From Trichaptum fuscoviolaceum (Eukaryota > Basidiomycota > Agaricomycetes > Hymenochaetales > Trichaptaceae): a DNA stretch of 64,000 nt. The DNA lies in NCBI GenBank assembly GCA_910574455.1, contig CAJSYZ010000005.1:496001-560000 (forward strand), read 5' to 3'. Below are positions 44,053-56,671 of the stretch, one piece after another; position 1 is the first letter of the stretch, and every line of letters begins with the position of its first letter. Under the pieces are notes generated by a model that searched no databases, was not told where the DNA came from, and worked only from the letters and a program-made list of their open reading frames with translations. Both the position numbers and the translations under genes were made by a program.

Positions 44053-44970
44053 CTAAATCGTGGTTGGAAGATCGTCAATTGCGTCAGGGATGTTCTTGAC
44101 TATCGCCTCCTTCGAAAAACACACTGTAGCGCAATACTGGCATTTGGAATCAAGAATGGTGACCACAGGTGCTGTTTGCATAAAATCTTTCGACTTTATG
44201 CTTTCACCGCTAGGACAGTGCTCCAGCTCATCCAGAATAACCCACTTAAGCTCCCGCCATTTTGTACCTTTGCCCACATGTTTATTGCAACATGAGCATG
44301 TTTCTGGACCACGATTCGCACTGAACTTGTCGGATCTCTCTAAGGTAGCTTTTAGCTTAGCTTTGCGCTGCCAGCGAAAGTCAAAAAGAGCCATGAGCGA
44401 TGCACCGGAGAGGCTATCTAAGGCTGGGCGGTGCTTTGCATCCGCGAAGTCGAGTGCGAGTGTGAGTTGTGCAACATGTTGAGCCTCCTGCGTCCATCCG
44501 TACCGGCAACAAATCGAGTAGGCTTGCAGCGGAACTCGAAGAAATCGTGGGTTCAAGATTGACGCACGTGCGAAGGAAATGACCCCGGACATTTCGTATT
44601 TCTCTGCTGCGAAGAGCAATGCGGAAAGATCATCGACAATTGCAAGAGCGCAACAGACATCTATTCCAATGCAACACACAATGCGCAGCATCGTATCCAC
44701 GACTCGCGTCAGCTCCTCTAAGTGGATAGTTTCCTCCACGTTTTGGCCTTGCGGTAGAGTCAACATGGCTCTAAAGAAGCCGGATGCCATGCGGAGAGTG
44801 ATGGCTGGCACTCGAAACGCACAACCTTCCTTGGAGGAAAGAGTGACCGTAGCTTCTTGGATCTCAAGTCCAGGGTAGAACAAGTTTCTACATTCGTTTT
44901 CTTTAATGACAGTACTGGACTGAGAGGGTTCGATGAGTGTAAGGCTTAAATCAGATGAAGACGAGTTCAT
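44053..44970 (-). CDS. BTB/POZ domain protein
   Basis: Intronless, 305 residues, starting MNSSSSDLSLTLIEPSQSST. Residues about 35-130 have the BTB layout of basidiomycete proteins: FYPGLEIQEATVTLSSKEG, FRVPAITLRMASGFFRAML, ETIHLEELTRVVDTMLRI and ALLFAAEKYEMSGVISF. A helical region with YSICCRYGWTQEAQHVAQL follows. The C-terminus has CSCCNKH and CQYCATVC, which could bind zinc. BTB domains mediate dimerisation, often in ubiquitin ligase adaptors; in Agaricomycetes this architecture is highly expanded and its role unknown. It is convergent with the DUF6534 gene. Confidence 0.8.
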   Translation of the reverse strand: MNSSSSDLSLTLIEPSQSSTVIKENECRNLFYPGLEIQEATVTLSSKEGCAFRVPAITLRMASGFFRAMLTLPQGQNVEETIHLEELTRVVDTMLRIVCCIGIDVCCALAIVDDLSALLFAAEKYEMSGVISFARASILNPRFLRVPLQAYSICCRYGWTQEAQHVAQLTLALDFADAKHRPALDSLSGASLMALFDFRWQRKAKLKATLERSDKFSANRGPETCSCCNKHVGKGTKWRELKWVILDELEHCPSGESIKSKDFMQTAPVVTILDSKCQYCATVCFSKEAIVKNIPDAIDDLPTTI

Positions 44971-45165
44971 AGTGAGGGTTCAAGTAGATTGCGTGTGAAC
45001 AACGTGCACTGTTCATGGTCAAGTTTCGGGACGTGTGCATTCAGGGCTGGCAATCACCGGTCCCTTTTCATAAGAAATAATCTTAACTCTCCGTCAGTGT
45101 GATTAGGTCGAACATTAGTTAAGGTCTTAATGACTTTCACCGCTTTCCAGGTAATAATTCTTCGA

Positions 45166-47682
45166 TCAAGCAGTTTCGACGGCGGGAGCTTCGTGAAGCC
45201 TTACCCAAAGTCCACCCTCATTGAGAAGAATGAATCAGCTTCGTCATATTCGGATATGACGCAGGAGCATGTCAAGAACTGATGACTTACTTGCGCATAC
45301 AGTGTAAGGTGGCTCTTCGGCCGGGCTTTTTCGAGTCTCTTGCGATTGCCTACTGCGGCATGCGACCATTCCGCAGGCGGACGCGAGTCGAGCGGCTGCT
45401 CGTCTTGTGCGAGCTCGACCCCGTCGAATGCCTGCAGCAGGCGGATGAGCATAAATGAGACCTCGTTGTACGCGAATTGCTGGCCGAGGCAGATGCGAGG
45501 GCCAGCGTTGAATGGAAGGAAGATAAAGGGGTTTGGCGTAAGGTACTTGTGAAGGCGAGCGTCAAGGAAGCGGTCTGGATCAAACTCGGCCGCTAGATGC
45601 AGGTATTATACGTTAGTTTGTGCATCTAATAATTACACCTCCTGTTGTCTCAAGACGTACCATCAGGTCCCCACAAGTCTGTTCGGCGATGCATGATAAA
45701 TACAGAATACATGAGTCTATGTTTGATAACAATTTGATATCTTTAGACTGGATATGTAGAAGCTTGTACGAAATGCATACCTCGTGCGCGCCGGAATGTA
45801 CCAAGATTTTGCGCCAGGTGTTTTGTTGGAAAGCGTCGAAGCATTAATCGACGCCCTCGAGTCAAATGGGCTGAAACTCGTAAATAACTAACAACTCTAA
45901 TTTTTAGTAATACTGATTGACTTACACCGGTGGATAAAGTCTCAAGACCTCTGTGGCAGCAAAACACAGTTAGTATTCTGGAAAAAATGGTACTTGGAAG
46001 GATTACAATCACCATTTATCACAGCCCTTAGATACTTCATTTCTCTCAGTTCATCAAAGGTCGGGTTGCGCTCGGAACCTACTACAGTGAGAATCTCTTC
46101 GCGGAGACGCTTCATGACTTCGGGGTACATGGCGAGGCAGTACAAAGCGAATGTAAGGGTTGCCGCAGTCTGGCCACATAATGGGTTAACGTACATATCT
46201 GATTAGGAAAAGGCATAGTCAATGCGTACCGTGTCCCTCCCGGCTATCATGATGTTCAGTATTTCGTCCCTTAGAATCTTCATGTCTGAGAAAAGGGGAT
46301 TCAGGACAGCGTCACATGAGTAAACTACTCTGTCTTACCATCTGTATAATTGATAAGGTGGTCCAGGAGAGTATCCCCTTCATCTACTTCCTTCTTATCT
46401 GCCCGGACTACATCCGCCTTCTTCTTCTCAATCGCTTCGCGAAGGATCGGGTCGATGAAGGCATTTATGACGTCCATGTGTCCCAATGTAGTATCCTTCC
46501 AGAATTCGAACAAAGGCCACAGCGAGCCTAACTGAATACGCTTCGCTGAGGCCAGTTGGGCGTCTGAAAACGCCTCTGAAAACTTCACGGCATAGTCCTC
46601 ATCACCGTCGTGGAAACGTTTGCTCGGGTCTAAGTCGGTGACAACGGGGGAATAGGGAAGGCCGCCTGGGACGCGGAGGACGTGTACGCAGTGTCCGAAG
46701 AGGAACTCGGTTGCGGAGTCGAGGGTAAAGCGGGAGACGAGGTCCTGAATATCGATAGCATGTCCGGTGCTCAGGCGCTCTTTCATGAGGAAAATCGCTT
46801 CATCTGCATGACGTCCGAAGGTTTCGAAGTGAGAGATCCTATCCTTTGAGAAGAAGGGACGTGTCATTGTTCGGTGAAATCTATACATAAGTTTGCAGAA
46901 CATTAATAGTATTCTAACATTGTTATTGAATACGCACTTCCACATCTCGCCGTCTGAATTGAAGACACCAACACCGAGGAGCGAATGCATGACGGACTTG
47001 AACATATCGCCTGAGAATATAATTGTGAGTATATCATGCTGCGAGATAAAGAATTAACATTAAGCGTACCTTTCTCATAGTTACTGAATTCTGTGGCAAG
47101 GATGGACTAGTATAATCTATAAGTGAGAAGGACTAGTAACAACACTCTAGGATATCTACCTTCACATGATCAGGCTCAGACGTTATAATCTATATATAAG
47201 CGTAAGGATAATCCATATCGACATAATAGAACATCCTACCAAGTCTTCCCAGAAAAGCTTCATATTGAAGATCCATCCAAGTTTCTGGCTCAGCTCCATG
47301 TTCACGTCGGCTACATTATAATATAAATTAATTGTGAGACACGTTACGGGGATCCTTAAAGCTCACCCGGGTAGCCGTCCTTATTGAAAACAAGTCTCGA
47401 TACGATATCAAGGTTTCCTGGTAAGCTTCCATTGACGACAGGAGGCGGGACTGAGCCCAGCGCACGAGCCTCTTGTCTTTTCTTGATAATAGACCAAAGG
47501 TTCTTAAAAGGGAGCGCCGCGAAGGGTGAAAGAGCGAAAATGGGGATCTTGATCCGAAGAGGCAAGTTGATATTGATATTCAGAAAGAGCGAGGCTGCGT
47601 ACCAACTCAAGCTAAGAAGGAGTGGGTAAGAAAAAAGGCTTGGGAGGGTCTGTATGATGAATCTGATTCCAGGTGGAACCAT
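45166..47682 (-). CDS. Cytochrome P450, CYP63-like
   Basis: Starts [20 protein letters not shown] with two hydrophobic N-terminal segments. Motifs: [21 protein letters not shown] with [15 protein letters not shown] (C-helix), [26 protein letters not shown], the I-helix AGRDT followed across an intron by [10 protein letters not shown], ExxR in EVLRLYPPV (about 45930), and the haem loop [20 protein letters not shown] (about 45470-45530). A last intron (donor GTAAGT after LTLYAQ) leads to [10 protein letters not shown] and the stop at 45166. The motif set fits the white-rot CYP63 family, which oxidises alkanes, fatty acids and aromatic xenobiotics; the family call is from memory of motifs. The gene is unlike the two P450s at 19-26 kb. 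Confidence 0.82.
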
Positions 47683-48209
47683 GATGGCGGCGAGGGAAAA
47701 GCTACGAGACTGAGTATGGTGAGATAAGAAGTTTGGCCTTTATACACAAGCAATGTATACACGGCATATAGTGCAGCGAGGTATACGTAGGTGTGGCCGA
47801 AGGGGGAGCTGTGATTCGAAACGCAGTTTTGATGACATTTTCGGGTGACGTAAAGTAATTTACTTCCTTTTTCGTAACTTTTAGCGGTTCTTGTTTAGTC
47901 CATAACGCGAACGAAGCGCTGCATGTCTACTTCTGGCAAACTTTGCCTTGGGCTGTTCATGGTACCTTGATAGATTTATACATGCTGCCAAATACGATTG
48001 ATACGTGTCTTTTCAAGCCCGTGTTGGATCCGTAACTTGAATCACATCTTGCGCTGAAGAAAACGCTGGATATTCGGAGTAGATAAAGTGTTAACCAGGA
48101 ATTTGGTCAAGTTCAGATTTATGGACTCACTGAAGCACTTCCGTATAATCTAATAGCACTTGACAAGCATCTTATGGATATATTATTGTATAGGAACTCT
48201 GCATTAGTG

Positions 48210-48745
48210 TTACTTGTGTGGTATCAATCTTGTTTGCTCACCGGTTTGGTGGGAGCAGACAGTTTCGGCGGAACGTGAGGCTCCGCTGACACCAGAGGCC
48301 TGTATACTGTAAGTCAGTTGCCATTCATTTGGCGCGGCATGATGATTGACATATATCTCAAAGTCCTCTGGCGTCATCGGAGAGATCACAAGCAAGTCCG
48401 ACGGGAGGGTAGACATGCTGATTGACAGTACCGAGGCTGCCATAGGCTAGATGTGTGTTAAAAGGTAGATGATAGCGGATGAATCGAAGTTGATGCGACT
48501 GCTGGGCGCTCGGCAGATTTGACACAATTGTTGAAACTGAGAGCACAAGTGTTACACCCTTGAGCGAGAAAAGGAGAGGCAACAACAAGGATGATGAAAA
48601 TAGCAATCGAAGCAATTCTTATCATCTTAGTAAAAGGAGAGACTGGACTGTAGTCGTTGTCGATACGAGATGAGTCCATACGCCACAAAAATTCCGAAAT
48701 CATGAGATTGGCTGAATAGCAAAGTTTGACGGCGTCCATGTTCAA
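48210..48745 (-). CDS. Small hypothetical membrane protein (doubtful)
   Basis: A frame with MDSSRIDNDYSPVSPFTKMI is followed by a clear hydrophobic segment, ASIAIFIILVVASPFL, then an in-frame GTGTAA...GCAG that could be a 58-nt intron. The next frame (48443-48210) is MAASVLSISMSTLPSDLLVI and may be a later exon. No family is recognised, and there is no CaaX end despite the MDSS start. Confidence 0.2.
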
Positions 48746-50254
48746 TAGAGAGAAATCTAAGATCTGGATTCAGAATGGAGAATTAGAATACGAGTTGTAA
48801 GGCATGATATAGACAAACATGGCTTTAAAGGAAGGTAGGTTTTGACTCCTAGTAACGCATTGTGGTGAGTGGAAGAGAAGAATGGCGTATTGAACATTGA
48901 TGAAACCACCTCGGTATTTGCCGAGCAAATGATCGACGTTTAATATCCGGCATCTCGGCTAAACGGTAGGGCAAATGCTGCTACTATACAACGTCTACAA
49001 CTCTCAATTACAAGCTGTGCAAGGTGCAGAAGCGTCGTTTCCAAGAGATGACGTAGAGCGCACGTCAAAGATGATTTCTTGCTATTTATTACTCTACTGC
49101 CAGATAATTAGACCGCCCACGCACGGACCTCAAGTCAAGTGCACGGACCTTTGGCAATGATAGAGCGTATGATCATCACTCCACAGCTCAGCTCAAGTCC
49201 CTGACTTCTTCTTCTGAGAGACAATTAACTCGTCACTTCTCATACGCAAGAACGCTACAAAGTTCCTCTCAAAGTTACCACGGTGATGTATGCGTGTACC
49301 CTAAATGTTGAACATTTATTCGTGGAGCTAGACGTAGCCTTGTGCCATTAATTAAGTCCAAAAAGTGATGAGATGTCCTGGAGATGATTCAACTAAGAGA
49401 TATGATGACTCGCTCTATTCTCTGCGTCGTCATCGGCCATGGTAGGAGCGACCGCAGTGTCAAAGGTGCTGTAAATTCCTTTGTACCACGTAGCTTACCA
49501 GTGTTAGTAATTAGAAAGTAAATGCACATGAATATGACTTATATCCGCACTACTGCCAGACCAGGGCATCATAGCCAATCATACGATTCGCATTTAAACA
49601 AATAGTAGCGGTTCTCAATGAAGAATAAGTGGCTTGAAACGTCATTCAAGATCTCATACTTGTATAGGCCAACTTTGGTCACCCTTCATCTCAATGAATG
49701 AAATCAAGTGGATATAGTTAGTAGAAGCGGGTGAGCTCCCGCGAGTTCCCAGGATTGAATGTGGAAGACGCACACACACGTCGCGCCCGTCTACTCCAGC
49801 AACAACACTGTGACTCTAAATAAAAACTTAAGCACTCTATATCAGTTTGTGCGTACCCATATGGCCGTCAAGTCCGCTAAGATAATTTTAGATACATATC
49901 CATGCATAACCGTGGTATGCCTGAGAGCTCCAAGGCGCACGCCAACAACCTATTCTTTATCATAAATGTCATATTCGAGGCGATGAACATGGGTGGTAGA
50001 ATTAATATGCATCTGTATCAGGTCAGTTAGGCGGGTATTTTCGCCTTCTATTATATATCTGAGCTCCACAGGGTAGAATAGGAGAAACGGCTGGAACTCA
50101 ACTATAGTCATGGGTGTCGTACTTGATGATGAGCACTGTGTGTGCACAGACCAACGCCAGAGGCTATATAATTTCTTCCATCCAACCTGAGCGTTCTGCA
50201 GTCGAACAGTCGAAACAGCACCTTTGGTTCATCACTTTCAGCAACACATCCACA
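48746..50254. other. Intergenic stretch upstream of the hydrophobin
   Basis: No convincing gene. Contains the hydrophobin promoter; I could not fix a TATA box with certainty. Confidence 0.4.
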
Positions 50255-50754
50255 ATGTTCTCGAAACTCGCTTTTATTGCCTCGATTGCTATGCTTGCGA
50301 CCGCCACACCGACACCCAATGAACCGGCAAGCTCTTGCTCGACTGGTGCCCTTCAGTGCTGTGACAGCTCTGGTACCGCAGACAGTGCTACAGTCGCACC
50401 TATTCTCGCTGGGTAAGGAGACGTCGATCTCGCTGCAACTGATGTGATACTCATCGCCCGTATTCTTTAGTCTTGGTGTTGTTGTGCAAGATGTGAACGT
50501 ACTCATTGGCCTCACCTGCACCCCAATCACAGTGCGTTCAACGTGTACCAGTAGTCCATGAACAAGCTCATTGTTTTCGCGCGTAGGTCATCGGAGTCAG
50601 CGGATCTGGTTGCTCTGCGCAGGCCTTGTGCTGTGATGATAACAGCTTCAGTACGTCTGATACCATACATTTTCTCGGGAATGAAATCACCCACACTTAC
50701 TCAAAAATAACAGATGGCGTGGTCGCTGTCGGTTGCACCCCAGTTACTCTCTAG
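50255..50754 (+). CDS. Class I hydrophobin
   Basis: Four exons: 50255-50412, 50471-50531, 50587-50650, 50714-50754. MFSKLAFIASIAMLATATPT is a signal peptide. The eight cysteines are spaced C-x6-CC-x32-C-x12-C-x5-CC-x12-C-x5-end, within class I limits; CC is followed by a long, partly hydrophobic loop. Class I hydrophobins are secreted and form insoluble amphipathic rodlet layers on aerial hyphae, fruiting bodies and spores. Intron positions in the last two exons match the partial gene at 1-253. The protein is about 107 residues. The start is fixed by the signal peptide, and the stop TAG is at 50752-50754. Confidence 0.93.
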
Positions 50755-51402
50755 CTTGTGAAGTTACTTGAGGGGGAATTACTAGATTTTAAGGACATCT
50801 TATTGTAGCATTGCAGTCAGGAGTTTTCGACCTTGCGAATATTTGTGAATCAAGTCTAGCCTTCATATTTGACGTCTCTTTCTTTGAGAGTAAAAGAGGA
50901 GTATATGTGGTGAAGAAGAAGAGATAACTCGGGATTCTCTTTGGTTCACCAAGCGGTGAATCAGAACATAAGAAGTAATCCATCGATTATCATCGGTTGT
51001 CCTGCGATGAAGTTGAATCTGTTGAACATGGTCTGAGTCACGACATACCTTCAGCCCTTCCATCCCCGATGTTATCCATGATTCCAATCGTCCGTTGAGT
51101 TGGTCAAAATGTCATTGGAGAATTAAAGGTATGCGTGTCAAATGCTTGAAAGTACCAGTACATAGTGTGATTGCGGGATATTGGGTGTTTTGATAGGAGG
51201 TCAAAGATGAATGAGAACAAGTTGAGGTCACGGTTGTGGCTCCTCCAAATATGGCAGGTATAGTAACCCCAAAATATACATATGGGATTATTTGTCGCCC
51301 ACTGTAACGAACTTGAACCTCGCGTTGACCAACACGCCGCCGCCATCGTTCTTTCCACCCCGCTCGCCGTCCGCGACGACGAGCGCAGCTCACTCGATAG
51401 CG

Positions 51403-54400
51403 ATGGCGAACTTTTCAGATGGTACAATCAACAGCGACGCGGCCGTCCTCAGCGAAGGAGAAGCTCTCGCATCTGCAGGAAATATGCACAAGTATTTGCA
51501 GTCACTTCTCGATAATAAAGAAAAGCAAGTTCAACAGGCCGGCACGCTTGGCCAGCGTCTTCTCAGTCAGCACGCAGAACTCGAGGAGCTCGTGCGACAG
51601 CTTCAAGATATCGATGGAGATAAGAGCGAAGATGCGGAAATCAGTGCGGAATTGCGATTGAGATACAGGGATTTGGTCAACACGCTTGCTACTTGGGAGG
51701 AGGAGAATAAACAACTCTCAAACGCGTTTGCGATCAAGGTGGACGCGTTTTTCAAATTCAATGAACTACTCGAACTTATAAAGTCTACTTTAAAAGCACC
51801 AAGAGAACGGTCTCCAACCTTCACCAGCCTTGCCGACTAGTGAACTGCCTTCTGACGTGCCAACCCAAGGTCCGTCAGCCTCCGCTGCTTCGCAATCGAG
51901 ACGCGCTAGAAATGCACAGCATCGGCCTGATGATGTCGGTCAGTACATGTGTTTCCAGACATGTCTACCATGGCTGATGTATTGAGAACAGAATTTGCTT
52001 TTGAGATTGGAAGCAGTCTCCTAACTGAGGTCAGGAGGCTGCAAAGTCTCTTGGGAGAACGCGACAAGGCGATTCAAGATATGAAAGAGGAGAAGGATGA
52101 TCTAGAGAAAGCGGTTGAGAACCTGCGAGTGGCCTTGAAAACACAAGAGCAGAACGCTGGTGCGTTGTTTCTGGGAAATATAGTTTTGACCTTTCGTTCT
52201 GACTTCCGACTCTAGACAAATTCAAAGAAGAGAATTGGAATCTTGAGGTCACACTGCAAGAGCTCCGTATGCAACTTTCCGACGCACAATCTGCTGCTCA
52301 GCGGGGCGAAGCTGAGACGAAGCGTCTCACTAAGATCCTTGCCTCAACACGCGAGTCGAATGATTCCTACAAGAACGAAGTCGAGAGGCTCAAGACAACA
52401 CTGGAAGAGGTTAAGGTGAAGCACGAGACGGATACGGCATTGCACCGTAAGCACGCAGCTCAGCTTACTCGAGACAAGAGCGACTTGCAGCAGTCAATTG
52501 ATTCTTATAAACTCGAATTGCAACGTGCAAATCGCCGTTTACCTCGTTACGGGTCTCCAATGACGCCGGAGGCGCGGGGTGGAGACGATTTATTGAAGGT
52601 GCATGATTTCGACGAGGACGATCCGTTTGGCGCCCCGAGTGCTGCAGCGTCGATGAGGCGGCGACAGGATACATCTGCTCTCTTCCCTCCCGATATCTTT
52701 GCACCCGAATCTGTCGATAATAGTCCTGACCCAAGTCCTAGTCGGCCGTTCCTTGCACCGAATCATCCCTCGAACGAGATTGAGGCCTTACAACAGAAAC
52801 TTGCGCACGCTCAGAGGCAAATATCGACGCTGAAGGGTACTCTTGGTCGCGAGAAGGAGCTACGCATAGACTACAAGCGGCGACTCAACGAAGCAGGGCT
52901 AGGCGTTACGGAACGTCTTGATGAGGACGAAGAACAAGAAGGAGAAGAGGAAGTTGATGAGCAAGGACGGACGAAGGTGCGCGCACGTGCCACACCATTC
53001 ACTCGACGCGGTCGTGGGCAAGGTATCTCCAGTGCAGTAAGGAATGGTGGACGCGGAAATCTTGCTTCACGACTGGGTGCTGCCGCCCGGAGCCCATCAT
53101 CCGAGTACGGTGACGACGACTCCGCACCCATCGAACCCGACCAGTTCCCATCGACATACCTTCCTGAGACAGATATGCAGATTCCTGAGGACTCTGGTGA
53201 AATGCACGATAGTGAACTCATGTCACCACAATCACCACCATCTGACCTGCCTGCAGACACAAGCCGTTTGAGTGTCGCAAGCATTGACGGAATGGACCCA
53301 GCTTTCGCAAATGTATTGAAGCGCGCCAACTCTAACGCGTCTATAAACCGAGATTCCAGCCCTGTCATCCGAGGCAGTATTCGTAATCGGGGCACCGTTG
53401 GAAGACGACGTGGAGGCGCAGCTTTCCAAGAAGCACGCCCGAGCTCCATCGTTGGTGCACCCGAGGCGCTTGCAGCAGAGTTGGGCTTAGGATATGGAGT
53501 TGGAATGGAGAGCGTTGCTGAAGATGAAGCTCCGGAACGAGAATTCGGAGAGTTCTCGTGTCAGACAGAACCCGAGGAGCTGCCCGTGCCTGTGCAGGTT
53601 CTGCCTGATATAACTGTCGCGCCTGAGAAGGCCGAAATGGGCATACAAGTTGATTCGGAACCCATACCGGTAACCCCTGCTCCTGCCATTCTCTCTGTTG
53701 ACAAGACAGATGCCTCAATGCAAACTGACGAAGCCGCCCACGTGGATGTGTCTGCTTCGACAGAGCCGGAGATTGTCCGCGTTTACGCAAATATTGATAC
53801 TATGACGGAAATGCACCTCCTAGTCCCAACGAGTGAAGCAGGATCTCAGACACCACGGTTCAAGACGATGGAGATAGAGACACAAACGCCTCCAGAGACG
53901 CCGAAGCCTAAAACTGTAATGGCCGAGATGGAAATACAAACGATGCCGGAGCCAGAGGAAGAAGCTCAAGACATTACCATGAGGCCGCAGACGCCTCCGC
54001 GCAACTTCAGTGAGGCAGAGATACAGACGACACCGAAAGCTGAGACATTCGAAGATAGGCCTCGTCGCGTATCGCTTGGTGGGCCAGGATACGCGCGGCT
54101 GCGGTACCTCAGCAGCGCGTCGACCGTCACAGGCTTCCCTCGTGCGTCAATGCAGCAGGTCATCGACGACAATGAGGACATGGATGATAATAGGACAGAA
54201 CTCGCCTATGCACAAGCAGAAGAAACTGAACCTGAGACGGAGACCGACATGGAGGACTACCATGACGCGCGCAGCGCTCTTGCACCGACGCCAAGTGCGA
54301 GCGATTCAGTGCACACATTCCATTCAATGTCGACAATGACTGATAACGAGTTCTCTGATGAAGAAAGCGACTTGGAGAGCATCAAGGCATCTGTAATGCG

Positions 54401-56671
54401 CATGGGAGGACGCACTTCGAGGATGTCGAGGACTTCATCGATGGTGCATACTGACGACGAACCGGGCCCGTCCAAAGCTCAGGCCACATATGAAGAGGCG
54501 GTTGTTTCGACAGACCCGATTCTAGAGGAGCCGAAGAGACAGTTGTCGGAGATGTCGATTCAGACAGACGAGTGGAAACCTGAGCCCATTGCTGTTCCAG
54601 TGCCGGCTAAAGGCTTTGGTCTGTATAAGGTTGGTCCTAATGCACAGCCGTTCCAATTCGTGTCTCCGCCGCCTTCTGCACCTGCGACTTCGACAATGAT
54701 GCCTATCTCTCCTGTCACCTCTGTGTCCACATCTGCATCGATAAAGGATTCACAAGCGACCATTGGTGCGCGTCCCATTCGTTTCTCTTCTCCGTCTCTT
54801 CCTGGGGATGTCGACAGGAGGAAGTCGATTGACTCTGCACTATCCGCGAGCGAATATGGTCAGCGCCAACACACGCAGTCCTTGGGGCCGTCAATGTCAC
54901 CGGTGGTCGACAAAACGCGTCCGCCGACCATGATGCTTCCTCCGCCGCCGAAAATGCCTCCTCCACCAAACAGTATGCCTCCGCCGTCTTTCATCCCGGA
55001 GAAGCGGAGACCCACTTCGTCACTGTCTTCACATCGGGATTTACCACCTCCAAGACCATCTTCTCCACCTCCTCCAGAGCTCATTCAGCGTGCAACAACA
55101 CCTACATTCGGGACTGCACTTACCGTTCCCGGCCGCGGAATGGGCAGCGTACGCCAACACGGTTCGAGCTTACCTCCCATGGCCGGCCTTCGGCAACCCC
55201 CGTCGACGCTTAGCTTCCGGTCTGCTGCGAATGCGGCAGCTTATGCAGGAAACGGCATCGGACCTGCAGCACTGCTCGAAAGTCGTGACAGGCATCTTCG
55301 GTCTTCGACGAGCCTCCTTTCAGACCCGGAGGATGCTGTTTCGCGTCGATCGTCTATATCGTCGGACTTCCACACCCGCGTACCCTCGCACCAGGAAACT
55401 GAGCAGGCTAACAACCCTCCGGAAACGCCAAACCGTGCTGCCAATATGAGCGGTTCAACGGACCCGGCAATCATTCATGCTATTACGCAGACTATGATTG
55501 GTGAATTCTTGTACAAATACACGAGAAGACCAATGGGAAGGGGCCACGGAGAAAGGAGACACAAGCGTTTCTTCTGGGTGCATCCTTATACACGAACGTT
55601 ATATTGGAGTTCGGCAGATCCAGGATCGACAAATGTCACTGAACAAAGCGCTAAGAGTGGTATGTCCTTTGCCCTGATCTTGCTATAAACCAGATTTGAA
55701 CCTTTTCCCCCATCAGCATATATCAATTCAGTGCGAGCCGTGCTTGATCCCAATCCCATGCCCCCAGGCCTACATCAATACAGTGTCGTCATATCTACAC
55801 CACAGAGGGAAATGAAGATAACTGCGCCGACGAAAGAGCGTCATGAAATTTGGTTGAATGTACGTATTATCAGTTAATCTGGTTTTATATTAATCCTAAA
55901 CTGCAATTAAAGGCATTACAATATCTTCTTGCCCGTCCTGAGCCTAACGTGCAGTCACCTGCCGCGCAAGGTGGACCTGGACCTCATACTCCTATGCACA
56001 CCCCAATGCGCATGGGAAGCTCTAATGGAAAGGCCCCTAACCAAGCCAACGTAGTCTCGCCAATGTCGCAGAGGAGCGGACGGTCAGAACAGTCTGGTAT
56101 GTCTGGGGACTCAGCTTGGAATATTACGCCTCGTGGGGGTCGACGCTCTCGCTCTCGGGTCTCCATGGGTCCTCCCGGATCAGTTGGAAAGCGATCTGGA
56201 ACACCTGCAGCGGAGTATCTCCGGTGGGCTGATGGACCTGGTTCTCCTGGGGCGACGAGCTTGAATGGTTTCGAGCAGATCGGGCATGGTCTTGATGTCG
56301 ATGACGATGACCTAGATTTCGAAATTCATGATTCGACGTTGAGTGACCAGGAGGGTTTCGAGGGTTTGGAGAACGTACGGGCTTGCTGTGATGGACGACA
56401 TACAGTTGGCCGAAGCGGATATGACCATAATCACCATCACCACCACCATCATCACCACCCTATACCAGGCGAGCAGAAGCCACCTAGTCAATTCCTGCGG
56501 CAAGACAGCGGACTTGCAGCTGAACATCTGCAGCCCTCAAGGCCAGTTTCACCAGCGTTCTCTTTCCGCTCCCGAGCGAGCAGCACGAAGAGCCAAGGAG
56601 GAGGTGTTGGGAGTCTCTTCTCTCGGTTTGGAACTCGACGGTCGAAGACTGCCCCGTCTATGGAGGGTTGA
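51403..56671 (+). CDS. Num1/ApsA/Mcp5-family cortical dynein anchor with PH domain
   Basis: Starts MANFSDGTINSDAAV. The first 400 residues are predicted coiled coil (LLDNKEKQVQQAGTLGQRLL; LLTEVRRLQSLLGERDKAI; KRLTKILASTRESNDSYKNE). A long disordered middle follows, and a C-terminal PH domain of the Num1 type spans about 55480-55920: GEFLYKYTRR, RRHKRFFWVHPYTRTLYWSS, ISTPQREMKITAPTKERHEI. Num1/ApsA binds plasma-membrane lipids through this PH domain and captures dynein at the cortex to pull nuclei or spindles. The middle carries nine QT/QV motifs (53556-54569) resembling LC8 sites. A run of ten His lies at 56429-56458. A 59-nt intron (donor GTCTAC near 51782) repairs the first exon. The Ser/Pro-rich tail ends at 56669. 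Confidence 0.82.
53556..54569 (+). repeat. Array of nine QT/QV motifs in the Num1 homologue
   Basis: Core motifs in order: CQTE (53559), GIQVD (53640), SMQTD (53715), GSQTP (53841), ETQTP (53877), EIQTM (53931), RPQTP (53982), EIQTT (54018) and SIQTD (54555). Eight fall within about 475 nt, spaced 12-45 residues apart, between acidic and Pro-rich linkers. GIQVD and xQTD match known LC8/DYNLL ligand cores. Confidence 0.65.

Noticed and set aside
48210..48745. MDSS-starting frame as a second pheromone precursor
   Set aside because: No CaaX end, and a strong internal membrane segment that precursors lack.
52871..53449. 192-codon minus-strand frame opposite Num1
   Set aside because: It lies entirely within the Num1 coding exon and has no domain; a codon-bias shadow.
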